Positions 50,131-58,148 of a stretch of 64,000 nt of DNA are shown here, piece by piece. The translations under genes and the position numbers were made by a program. The stretch's first letter is position 1. Every line of letters starts with the position of its first letter. The notes under the pieces were generated by a model. The model did no database searches, was not told the DNA's origin, and was given only the letters and a program-made list of their open reading frames with translations. The DNA is from Sulfopaludibacter sp035606355 (GTDB taxonomy: Bacteria > Acidobacteriota > Terriglobia > Bryobacterales > Bryobacteraceae), in assembly GCA_035606355.1 (NCBI GenBank), contig DATNFO010000040.1, positions 1-64,000 on the forward strand, given 5' to 3'.

Positions 50131-52002
50131 TTAGCGCAGCGCTGCACGAGCCAATCGCGCCATGTGGGCCGCGATCGCTGACCAATCTGCCTCCGTCACA
50201 TTCGCCGGACGCCTTGCTTCCGCAAAAAATACCGGAATATAAGCCAGCAACTGCCGCGCCGCCAATTTCACCGCTCCCTTGTCCTCCGCCGCCCCTCCAT
50301 TCTTCACCACCAGATACAGCACGTTCAGAATCTGCACCGGTCCCGCTGCCGGATCCGGGAACGCCGCTTTCACATCGCCGCGGACCAAGGGGGCTCCCAA
50401 CATCACCACGCGGCTGCCTTGCCCCAGCCGGTCCAAGACCTGTAAATACAAAACCGTGCGGTCGTTTCTGAAATCCGAATCGGGATACCGCTTCGACCAG
50501 AAATCCAGATCCTGCAACTCCTTCGCCGGCGTATGCTCGTCCTTCAGCACCTGGTTATAAATCTCGACCTCTCCCGGATCCTTCGGCCGCCGTCCCGCCG
50601 CTCCACTCAATACCGCGGCAGTCCCCCCGGACCGTTTGCCCCGATTCGGCGGAACCGCAATCACCCCGGCGATCACCGGATAAGGAACCGCTACCGGCAC
50701 CGCCACCTGTTCGGGCTCCGGAGCCGGTGCAGGCGTCGGAACCGGGACGTAAACCGTATCGACCTCTTTCTCCACCACCCGCTGCGGACTCGCGAACGTC
50801 ACGCCCTTCACCACCGTATCCACGTGCGTGCTCCCCGCGTGAACCTGCGGCCGCACGGCATCCAGCCGCGAAGCCGGCATGGCGGGGGAACCCAACGCCG
50901 CCACGTAGGAAGCCTGCGCCAATACCTCCTTCGGACGTGCGCCGAAGCCCGCCGGATCGATCGTCCGGCTCCCTGGCGTGTACCGCGCGAATGTCAAATA
51001 TGCCTCCGCAAACTGACGCGAAGGTTCCGACACGACGTACGGCTCCCCGGGCGCAAGAGGTCCCCATGCGACAAATGTCGCGTCCTTGGCCGCCAGCCAA
51101 TAGACCTCACCCGGCTTGAAGACCTGGCTCAGCGACGGCACCCAAACCCACCCAAGCTCCGCCGCGTGCGCCCACCGGCCGTAGTGATACGGCAGCCATC
51201 CCCAACTCTCGTCCGCCACCCACGTGTACCCGAGCCCGTCATACCAGGCCCACCGGCCCTTCTGAAACGGAACCCAGCTTTCCACCGCCGGGGGTTTCCA
51301 CACAGCGCCGAATTCGTCCGTCTGAATCCAATGCCCCGCCGCATCCAGATCCGCGACCCCATACCGCTCCACGACATGGCCGCCGCTCGGCGATGCCTCC
51401 CGCGGCTTGTCGCGATCCGCGCTCCACTTGTCCAATTCCCGCTCGGCAATCGCACGGTCCAGAAAGAATCGATTGGGAAGCTCCGGCTCCACTCGCGAGG
51501 TCTGGCCCGGCAGCAGATCGATCTCGGCCGCCGGCGACGAGAATCGGACTGTGCCATCCAGCACAGAAACTTCGCTCGATTGCGTCCCCGCCTCCAGGCG
51601 CACGCGAGCCGCGCGCGTCAACATCACCTGCATGCCCGGCAGCACCACGCTCGTTCCGTCGCGCACGCCCGGAGGCCGCGTGAAATAAGCCAACCCATGA
51701 TCCAGCGACACCAGGGTGATCCGCTGCCCCGTGGAAAGCGTCGTATAGTCGGAGATCTCACACTGCGAGTCCGCCGCGAGGCGCAGGGCGCTTCCGTCGT
51801 CGAACTCGACTTCCACCCGGCCCGCCGCTCCGCTCCGCAGCCACGCGCCTTCCGGCAGCGGCAGATTGCGTTCTGCCGGAATCCAGGCGTCCGCCGCGGT
51901 AAGCTGTACCTCGACCGGACCTTCGAACGCGCCCAAACGCGCATAACGCGACCCGCCGGCCAGAAGCACCGCGGGCGCGATTAACACAACCAACCATTTC
52001 AT
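50131..52002 (-). CDS. Exported FecR-domain protein with Trp/Tyr-rich repeats
   Basis: 623 residues with signal peptide MKWLVVLIAPAVLLAGG. A FecR-like domain lies at ~20-190 (EGAWLRSGAAGRVEVEFDDG, ALRLAADSQCEISDY, VLPGMQVMLTRAARVRLEAG). A Trp/Tyr-rich region follows at ~240-330 (ESWVPFQKGRWAWYDGLGYT and WGWLPYHYGRWAHAAELGWV), as in DUF6600-like proteins. A Pro/Val-rich linker (VYVPVPTPAPAPEPEQ) and a helical C-terminal domain with tetratricopeptide-like character complete it. No sigma factor gene is adjacent, so it is not a typical FecR regulator. Function unknown. Confidence 0.7.
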   Translation of the reverse strand: MKWLVVLIAPAVLLAGGSRYARLGAFEGPVEVQLTAADAWIPAERNLPLPEGAWLRSGAAGRVEVEFDDGSALRLAADSQCEISDYTTLSTGQRITLVSLDHGLAYFTRPPGVRDGTSVVLPGMQVMLTRAARVRLEAGTQSSEVSVLDGTVRFSSPAAEIDLLPGQTSRVEPELPNRFFLDRAIAERELDKWSADRDKPREASPSGGHVVERYGVADLDAAGHWIQTDEFGAVWKPPAVESWVPFQKGRWAWYDGLGYTWVADESWGWLPYHYGRWAHAAELGWVWVPSLSQVFKPGEVYWLAAKDATFVAWGPLAPGEPYVVSEPSRQFAEAYLTFARYTPGSRTIDPAGFGARPKEVLAQASYVAALGSPAMPASRLDAVRPQVHAGSTHVDTVVKGVTFASPQRVVEKEVDTVYVPVPTPAPAPEPEQVAVPVAVPYPVIAGVIAVPPNRGKRSGGTAAVLSGAAGRRPKDPGEVEIYNQVLKDEHTPAKELQDLDFWSKRYPDSDFRNDRTVLYLQVLDRLGQGSRVVMLGAPLVRGDVKAAFPDPAAGPVQILNVLYLVVKNGGAAEDKGAVKLAARQLLAYIPVFFAEARRPANVTEADWSAIAAHMARLARAALR

Positions 52003-52064
52003 GGACGTAGGCTCTCCACAAATGACGCCGCGGCGCGCTTCCGCGTTGTAAGTAAAATCGAAGT

Positions 52065-54350
52065 GTGACCGACGCGGCGCTCTTACAGCACATGTCCAAG
52101 TTGCCGCATTCCCGCGCCAACTTCAAGCAGCTTGTCCGCGAGCTCGGCGTCAAAGGCGGAGGACGCGAAGAGCTCGAAGCCGCCCTCACCCGCCTCACCG
52201 CGCGCGGCGACCTCATCGAGCTCCGCAACGGACACTTCGCCGTCACGGCGCGCAGCCGCGAATTCGCCGTCGGCCGCCTGCAAATGCACCGCGACGGCTA
52301 CGGCTTCCTCATCGCCGAGCGCCCTATCGAAGGCATCTCCGGCGACGTCTTCATCCCGCCCGAATCCGCCGAAAAGGCCATGCATGGCGACCGCGTCGTC
52401 GTCCGCATCTCCCGCATCGAAAGCGGCGGACGCGCCGATGGCGAAATCGTCAAAGTGCTCAGGCGGGCGCACCCCACCGTGGTCGGCGAATTTCGCATCG
52501 GCCGCCGCGGACAGTATGTCGTCCCGCAGGACGAACGCATAAGCCAGTGGATCGAGATCCCTGACGGCATGGAGTTCCCGCCCGAAACGCCCTCCATGGA
52601 CCGCATCGGCGTCGTCGCACCGAAAGTCTCCGGCGTCGAAGAGCTCGTTGGCATGGTTGTGAACGTCGAGCTTCTTGAATATCCCGAGAAGGGCAGCAGC
52701 CCCGTCGGGCGCGTCGTCGAGATTCTCGGCCATCCTGACGATTTCGGAGTCGACGTCGAGATCGTCATCCGCAAGCATCACCTGCCGCACCAGTTTCCGC
52801 CCGAAGTTGTCGAGCAGGCGCAGTCCATTCCGAACATCATCTCCGCGCGCGAGCTCGCCGGACGCCGCGACTTCCGCGCTCTCGACATCGTCACCATCGA
52901 CGGCGAAACCGCGCGCGATTTCGACGATGCCGTCTGGGTAGACCGTCTGCCGAATGGCCACTTCGCGCTCCACGTCCACATCGCCGACGTGAGCCACTAC
53001 GTCCGCCCCGGAACCCCCATCGATGCCGAGGCCCGCCTCCGCGGCACCAGCGTCTACTTCCCGGACCGCGCAGTTCCGATGCTGCCCTTCGAGCTCTCCA
53101 CCAACATCTGCTCGCTTGTGCCGCAAGCCGACCGCCTCGTGATGTCCGCGCTGATGGAGATTGACCGGCAGGGCGAAGTCGTCGCCCAGGAATTCACCGC
53201 TGGAGTGATTCGCAGCGCCGAGCGGATGACCTACACCAACGTTCATCTGCTGCTCGAAGGCGATGCCGGTCTGCGCGATCGCTACAAACCGCTCGTCGAG
53301 CGCTTCGAGCTGATGCAGGAGCTCGCGCTCATCCTCAATAAAAAGCGCGTCCGCCGCGGCTCGATCGATTTCGACCTTCCCGAGCCGCTCATCGAATTCG
53401 ATCAGTTCGGCGCGATGACCGGCGTAACGCGCGCGCCGCGCAACATCGCCCACCGCCTGATCGAAGAGTTCATGCTCGCGGCCAATGAAGCGGTGGCCTC
53501 GCATCTGGAAAATGCGGGCATCGCGTCCATTTATCGCATTCACGAGAAGCCCGATCCCAAGCGCGTGCTGGAATTCGAAGAGGTGGCCGCGCACTTCGGC
53601 TACTCGCTCGGCGTGGGAGCAATTCCCGTCAGGAAGTTCGCCTATACGGACCGCCACCGCGATGGCACGAAGAAGCGCAAAGACATCGTGATGACCGGGC
53701 CGGAGCTGCACATTACGTCGAAGCACTATCAGCGGCTGGTGGCGAAAATCGAAGGCAAACCCGAAGAACGCATTCTGAGTTACCTCATGCTGCGTTCGCT
53801 GCGCCAGGCCCGCTACAGCACGGATAACGAAGGCCACTTCGCCCTCGCCGCGGACAGCTACACGCACTTCACTTCGCCCATCCGCCGCTATCCCGACCTC
53901 GAAGTGCATCGCCTGCTGCGCGCCGTGCTCACCGAGCGCGAAACACCGCCCGAAAGCGAGCTACGCGTCATCGCCGACGAGTGCTCGCAAAGCGAGCGCC
54001 GCGCCGCCGACGCCGAGCGCGAGCTTGTCGAGTGGAAGAAGGTAAAGTTCATGGCCGAGCGCGTCGGAGAAGAGTTCGAAGCCCTCATCATCAGCACCGC
54101 CAAATACGGCCTCTTCGTCGAGCTTGCCGACCTGTTCATCGAAGGCCTTGTGCCCATCGATACCTTGCCCGGAGACACTTACACGTATCAGGAGAACGTG
54201 CGCAAAATCGTGGGCAAGCACTCGCGCCGCGAGTTTTCGATCGGAGACAAGGTGCGAGTGATCCTGGACCGCGTGGACGCCAATGAGCGGAAGTTGCAAT
54301 TCTCCCTGTTCGAGGAAGAGCCGAAACGGCGAAAGAGCCGGAAGCGGTGA
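52065..54350 (+). CDS. rnr: Ribonuclease R (RNase II/RNB family)
   Basis: 761 residues, GTG start. It is a 3'-to-5' exoribonuclease for structured RNA. A winged helix lies at ~1-65, cold-shock domains at ~66-230 (MHRDGYGFLIAERP, GDVFIPPESAEKAMHGDRVV), and the RNB core follows with DIVTIDGETARDFDDAVWVD (catalytic Asp cluster), HVHIADVSHYVRPGTPIDAE, RGTSVYFPDRAVPMLPFELS and YTHFTSPIRRYPDLEVHRLL. The C-terminal S1 domain has FEALIISTAKYGLFVELADL and ends in a basic tail (PKRRKSRKR). Its TGA overlaps the GTG of the next gene. Confidence 0.95.
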   Translation: MTDAALLQHMSKLPHSRANFKQLVRELGVKGGGREELEAALTRLTARGDLIELRNGHFAVTARSREFAVGRLQMHRDGYGFLIAERPIEGISGDVFIPPESAEKAMHGDRVVVRISRIESGGRADGEIVKVLRRAHPTVVGEFRIGRRGQYVVPQDERISQWIEIPDGMEFPPETPSMDRIGVVAPKVSGVEELVGMVVNVELLEYPEKGSSPVGRVVEILGHPDDFGVDVEIVIRKHHLPHQFPPEVVEQAQSIPNIISARELAGRRDFRALDIVTIDGETARDFDDAVWVDRLPNGHFALHVHIADVSHYVRPGTPIDAEARLRGTSVYFPDRAVPMLPFELSTNICSLVPQADRLVMSALMEIDRQGEVVAQEFTAGVIRSAERMTYTNVHLLLEGDAGLRDRYKPLVERFELMQELALILNKKRVRRGSIDFDLPEPLIEFDQFGAMTGVTRAPRNIAHRLIEEFMLAANEAVASHLENAGIASIYRIHEKPDPKRVLEFEEVAAHFGYSLGVGAIPVRKFAYTDRHRDGTKKRKDIVMTGPELHITSKHYQRLVAKIEGKPEERILSYLMLRSLRQARYSTDNEGHFALAADSYTHFTSPIRRYPDLEVHRLLRAVLTERETPPESELRVIADECSQSERRAADAERELVEWKKVKFMAERVGEEFEALIISTAKYGLFVELADLFIEGLVPIDTLPGDTYTYQENVRKIVGKHSRREFSIGDKVRVILDRVDANERKLQFSLFEEEPKRRKSRKR

Positions 54351-54997
54351 TCGCCGATCTCATTTCCATTGCGGGCGGAGAATTTCTCATGGGCCAAGCC
54401 GATGGAAGAGACGAAGAACAGCCCGTGCACCGGGTAACTGTCGCGCCGTTCTACTTATCGAAGTATCAGGTTACGAGGCGCGACTGGTCGCGGTTCCGCG
54501 CTATCGCTGACGCCGGTAGTCAGCTCCCCATCACGGAAGTAAGTTGGTTCGATGCCGTAGCGTATTGCGAATGGCTCTCGAAAACGTCGGGAAGGGAAGT
54601 GCGCCTCCCCACCGAAGCAGAATGGGAATTCGCGGCACGAGGGGGGCTCGAGGGCAAGCGGTTTCCGTGGGGAGACGAGCCGCCGGAAACCCGCGAGAAC
54701 TATGCCGCCCGTTGGAAGACCGGACCCGAACCAGTGGCCACCAGCGTCCCCAATAACTTCGGTCTCTATGACATGTGCGAGAACGTGCACGAATGGTGTA
54801 GCGACTGGTTTGACCCCACTTACTACGCCGTTTCCCCGTCCGATAACCCGCAAGGGCCGCCGCAAGGAAGCCGCAAATCCTCAAGAGGAGGAGCTTGGCG
54901 GCACCAAATCAAGATAGCCCGCTGCGCCGCAAGAAGCAGCATCCCACCGGACTTCCGCTACGCCGACTACGGCTTCAGAATCGCAGCCCAAAACTAA
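54347..54997 (+). CDS. SUMF1/EgtB-type (formylglycine-generating-enzyme-like) domain protein
   Basis: 216 residues from GTG at 54347, coupled to rnr (GTGA). The fold is clear: ISIAGGEFLMGQADGRDEEQ, VTVAPFYLSKYQVTRRDWSR, VSWFDAVAYCEWLSKTSGRE, RLPTEAEWEFAARGGLEGKR, NNFGLYDMCENVHEWCSDWF and SRGGAWRHQIKIARCAARSS. The cysteine pair that makes true formylglycine-generating enzymes active, expected between the GG and the RCAARS segment, is absent, so sulfatase activation is unlikely. There is no signal peptide. Convergent stops interlock with the LarA-like gene at 54994-54997. Confidence 0.85.
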   Translation: MIADLISIAGGEFLMGQADGRDEEQPVHRVTVAPFYLSKYQVTRRDWSRFRAIADAGSQLPITEVSWFDAVAYCEWLSKTSGREVRLPTEAEWEFAARGGLEGKRFPWGDEPPETRENYAARWKTGPEPVATSVPNNFGLYDMCENVHEWCSDWFDPTYYAVSPSDNPQGPPQGSRKSSRGGAWRHQIKIARCAARSSIPPDFRYADYGFRIAAQN

Positions 54998-56271
54998 AAC
55001 AGGTTCCCCGCTGCGCTAAACGGCATTTCACTCGCCGCCCCATTCACGTCGATCGAAGGGTCCATCTCCGCATCGGTCAGCAGCGCGTCGGAAACCCACA
55101 TCTCGTCCAGCCGCGCCGTGCTCTTGATCCGGCAGACCCGGGGATGCTCGCCGGCGATCGCCGAATACAAGCCCACCTCGATCGCTTCGCGGTCCGTCGG
55201 CAATGCCAAAGGAAACGGACCCTCATGAGTAGTCGACTCCGGCTCCATGGCCGTCAGCAGATTGATGTAACTGACTCCGGGGTCCCACGCATCCAACAGG
55301 CGCTGCGTCGTGAAGTCCGCGAGACCGATTCCGAGCGCGTTCCCGAGCGACGCCTCCGTCAACGATAGCGCGACGATTCGCTTGATCTCCGGCTCGTGCG
55401 GACCCTTGCCCGTCGCGCGATACGTCCCAATGACATTCAAATCCATGCCGCTGCCCGAAATGGTTTTCCCCATCTCATCGACAATCAAAAGGTCGATGTT
55501 GCCGAACGGCAGTTTCGCCGCGTGCTGCTGCGCCAATAACAGCAAGCGTTTGTCCGATTCCAGAAACGCCTGGTAATTCGGATCCACCACTTCCATCTTC
55601 AGAGGCTGCCGGTATCCGTTCTCCACCACCGCGACCCCGAAAATGATCTTCGACTTCGGCAGCACCACTTCCGGCACGTGCCGCACGGAATCCCACAACT
55701 TGTGACTGTGCGCCTGCTGCGCGCCCCGCTGCTTTCCCAACCCGACGGTCACCATTTTGAGCAGGCCGCTCGCGAGTCCTTCGGCGGATTCCGGATGGAT
55801 TTGCGTTCGTCCGAGCACGATAATTCCATCGGCCTCGGCGGAGTAGCGGTCCAGGTGGGCCATCGCGCCATTCGCCGCCATGCCCAGCTCAATCGTCTCC
55901 ATGGTGGAGCGAATCGGCATGCCCGCCGCGCCATCGTTCACGCCCAGCAGGCGCAGAATCTCCGTTTGTCCTTCCGGTGTCGCGCCGCCGTGACTGCCCA
56001 TCGCCGGCACAATGAACGGCTCGCCGCCGCACTGCTTCACGGCCGTCGCGATGCCGGAAAGAATCGGCACCAGGGCGCCGATGCCGCGGCTGCCTGCCGT
56101 GATCGCGATGCGCGCACCCTGCCGTACCCGCTTGGCGAGACCGCGATCCAGCAGTTGCCGGCACACGTCCTGGTCCGGATGCTCGACGTGTTCCGTGGGC
56201 AGCCGCCGCGTCACGTGCGCCATCGGCGGAAGTTGCCGCCGCGGAAAACCTAAACGAGGTTGCGATTTCAT
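54994..56271 (-). CDS. LarA-like (DUF2088) lactate racemase-family protein
   Basis: 425 residues from ATG at 56271. The N-terminal half carries the LarA/DUF2088 pattern: IAITAGSRGIGALVPILSGI, FIVPAMGSHGGATPEGQTEI, LLGVNDGAAGMPIRSTMETI, HLDRYSAEADGIIVLGRTQI and HPESAEGLASGLLKMVTVGL. The LarA family uses a nickel-pincer nucleotide to racemise hydroxy acids; the key Lys and His were not mapped with certainty, and no lar cofactor-synthesis genes are in the window. It is the last gene of a tight operon, and its ATG overlaps the stop of the M24 gene (ATGA). Confidence 0.75.
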   Translation of the reverse strand: MKSQPRLGFPRRQLPPMAHVTRRLPTEHVEHPDQDVCRQLLDRGLAKRVRQGARIAITAGSRGIGALVPILSGIATAVKQCGGEPFIVPAMGSHGGATPEGQTEILRLLGVNDGAAGMPIRSTMETIELGMAANGAMAHLDRYSAEADGIIVLGRTQIHPESAEGLASGLLKMVTVGLGKQRGAQQAHSHKLWDSVRHVPEVVLPKSKIIFGVAVVENGYRQPLKMEVVDPNYQAFLESDKRLLLLAQQHAAKLPFGNIDLLIVDEMGKTISGSGMDLNVIGTYRATGKGPHEPEIKRIVALSLTEASLGNALGIGLADFTTQRLLDAWDPGVSYINLLTAMEPESTTHEGPFPLALPTDREAIEVGLYSAIAGEHPRVCRIKSTARLDEMWVSDALLTDAEMDPSIDVNGAASEMPFSAAGNLF

Positions 56272-57452
56272 CTGATCAAATCCTCCATGCGCGAGTGGAA
56301 CGGCGTGAGCAGTTCGGCCCCGCCGGGCGTCACCGCGACCATGTCGCAATGCCGCATTCCGCCGAAGCCCTCCACGTAAATGCCCGGCTCGATGTTGAAC
56401 ACTATCCCCGCTTCCAGCGTGTCGTCCGATTTCGGGTGAATGCGCGGCCGCGCGTTGTGGTTGATCGCCGCGAAACCCACTCCGTGCCCCGTGCCGTGTT
56501 TGAACTCCGCACCGAAGCCGTGCTTCGTCAGCACGTCGCGCACCGCGCGATCCACATCCGGCGCACGCACTCCCGGGCGTACCGCGTCGAAACCGGCCGC
56601 GCTTGCCTCGGCGACGGCGTGGTACATCTTCGTTTCGCGCTCGTTCACCGGGTTCATGCAATACGTGCGAGTGATGTCCGTCCAGTAGCCGTCGGCGTGC
56701 GAATTGCAGTGCGTGAGCACCAGGTCCGCCACTTCGATTTCGCGCGACCGCGACCGCGCATATGCGCCGTACGCCTTGGCCGAGTTCGTGCCGGACATGC
56801 AGAACACGGACCCATCGGCGCGATTTACGCCTTCGAAGCCGCTACCCACCGTCGTGAGCGGAGCGCGAAATTCCGCTGCTGCTTCGGTCTCCTTCAAGCC
56901 CGCGCGCAGGCAGCACCGCCCTCGCTCATAAGCCGCTTCGGCTACCCGGCATGCGCGCCGTAGCCGGTCGAGCTCGATGGCGGTCAGCACGCTTTTCAGC
57001 CGGGCTATCAACTCGGATGCGGGCCGCAGCTCGGCCGCGGAAAACAGATCCAATATCGCGCTGCCGTACAAATGCATCGACACGTATGACGCGGGTTGAA
57101 ATGCCGCTCCACACTCGTAGCCCACAACGGCGCCGCTGAGCCGCAGCTTCGCGATCGCCAGCTTGACCGGCTCGCGCACTGCCTCCACCGCATTCGTGAT
57201 TCTGTCGAGCGCCCCCGGCTCGAAGGGAATGATTTCGTGCGCGTAGCAGTCCTCGGCGAGATCCATCTCATCGCGCGGCGCGAACAGGGTCACTTCGCAA
57301 CCCCGGCAGAACACGGCGATGGATGTGCCCACCACCGGGAAGTAGCCCGTCAGCAGGAGCACGTTTTCAGGCAGGGAACAGACCAGCGCGTCGAGCCCCG
57401 CGTTTTTCAGTGCCTCATCGAGTCGTTCGAGTCTCTCGGCGTCGTGGGGCAT
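56268..57452 (-). CDS. M24 (creatinase/aminopeptidase P-like) family protein with altered metal ligands
   Basis: 394 residues, start 2 bp after the PPC gene. An N-terminal creatinase-like domain (ERLDEALKNAGLDALVCSLP, ENVLLLTGYFPVVGTS) precedes the pita-bread domain. Ligand positions of M24 peptidases: the first Asp appears to be His (LVLTHCNSHADGYWTDITRT), the second Asp is kept (WTDITRT), the His is kept (HGTGHGVGF), the first Glu is kept (FNIEPGIYVEGFGG), and the second Glu appears to be Cys (GGMRHCDMVAVT). Two of five ligands therefore differ, so substrate and metal cannot be assumed. Middle gene of the operon. Confidence 0.8.
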   Translation of the reverse strand: MPHDAERLERLDEALKNAGLDALVCSLPENVLLLTGYFPVVGTSIAVFCRGCEVTLFAPRDEMDLAEDCYAHEIIPFEPGALDRITNAVEAVREPVKLAIAKLRLSGAVVGYECGAAFQPASYVSMHLYGSAILDLFSAAELRPASELIARLKSVLTAIELDRLRRACRVAEAAYERGRCCLRAGLKETEAAAEFRAPLTTVGSGFEGVNRADGSVFCMSGTNSAKAYGAYARSRSREIEVADLVLTHCNSHADGYWTDITRTYCMNPVNERETKMYHAVAEASAAGFDAVRPGVRAPDVDRAVRDVLTKHGFGAEFKHGTGHGVGFAAINHNARPRIHPKSDDTLEAGIVFNIEPGIYVEGFGGMRHCDMVAVTPGGAELLTPFHSRMEDLIR

Positions 57453-57454
57453 GT

Positions 57455-57886
57455 TCAAACCTCTATCAGAGCGATGCCGAATTGGGGATTCATCTTCCGC
57501 CGTAAGTGCGCGGGCGATTCTTCCAGAATCAATTCGAGGGTCGGCCGGACGTGAGCTTCCATCAGATGGCCTGCGTGCGCGGAGCCGTCGCGTTTGCCGA
57601 TCACCACGTGCGCGTGCACCTGCGGACCCTTGTCGCCGCTGGCGATGTCCCCCGCGAGCGAGACCACTTCCACCTGTTCCTGAATGGGAATCTTCTCGTA
57701 CTCCTTCGTTTCGATGTTGAAGTAGCCGAGGGTCACGTCGCGGAAGCCGCCGATGGCGGTGAAGTGGCTCGCGTCGAGCTGATTGTCCCGCGCGAATTTC
57801 AGGAGAGTGGAAGCGACTTCGTCGCCCGTCTCGAAAACCAGAGCGAACGTGCGAGGGTTCGCCGGCTGAAGCAATTTCGATTTCAT
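57455..57886 (-). CDS. PPC (PCC/DUF296) domain protein
   Basis: 143 residues: FALVFETGDEVASTLLKFAR, DASHFTAIGGFRDVTLGYFN, EVVSLAGDIASGDKGPQVHA, HVVIGKRDGSAHAGHLMEAH and VRPTLELILEESPAHLRRKM. This is the stand-alone bacterial form of the plant/prokaryote-conserved (PPC) domain, which forms trimers and may bind a metal or nucleotide. An in-frame extension to 58006 runs into repeat locus H and is rejected in favour of MKSKLLQ at 57886. It is the first gene of the PPC / M24 / LarA-like operon. Confidence 0.85.
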   Translation of the reverse strand: MKSKLLQPANPRTFALVFETGDEVASTLLKFARDNQLDASHFTAIGGFRDVTLGYFNIETKEYEKIPIQEQVEVVSLAGDIASGDKGPQVHAHVVIGKRDGSAHAGHLMEAHVRPTLELILEESPAHLRRKMNPQFGIALIEV

Positions 57887-57932
57887 AGCCGCTGTCCACT
57901 CCCCATGAAGCCTCTTGCACCCGTGAACACCA

Positions 57933-58143
57933 CGAACGGAGCCGCGACCGTAAGGGAGCGGTAAATGGTCTCCCGAACTTGTACCTCCATTCGCCTTTCG
58001 ATGCACTTGTTACCGCTTCCTGACGGTCGCGGCTCCGTTAGCAGCATCGAGCACTTGCGGAGCCGTGACCGTAAGGGAGCGTTTGAATGCGGCAAGAAGC
58101 AATTCGATATGTTTTCACAATCCCTCAGGGTTGCGGCTCCGTG
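57933..58143. repeat. Modular palindromic repeat (locus H)
   Basis: A right arm (ACGGAGCCGCGACCGTAAGG) is followed by a short piece of module X reversed (CCATTCGCCTTTCGATGCAC), a full hairpin at 58003-58080 with loop TAGCAGCATCGAGCACTT, a trimmed module Y (GCGTTTGAATGCGGCAAGAA then AATTCGATATGTTTTCACAA) and a half arm. It lies between the PPC gene's 5' end and the YdiJ-like gene's 3' end. Confidence 0.85.
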
Positions 58144-58148
58144 TGAAC

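Noticed and set aside
50131..52002. FecR-type transmembrane signalling operon
   Set aside because: No ECF sigma factor or TonB receptor gene is adjacent, and the protein has no cytoplasmic anti-sigma domain.
57455..58006. Extended PPC protein starting inside repeat H
   Set aside because: The extra 40 residues are translated repeat sequence; the PPC family start fits MKSKLLQ at 57886.
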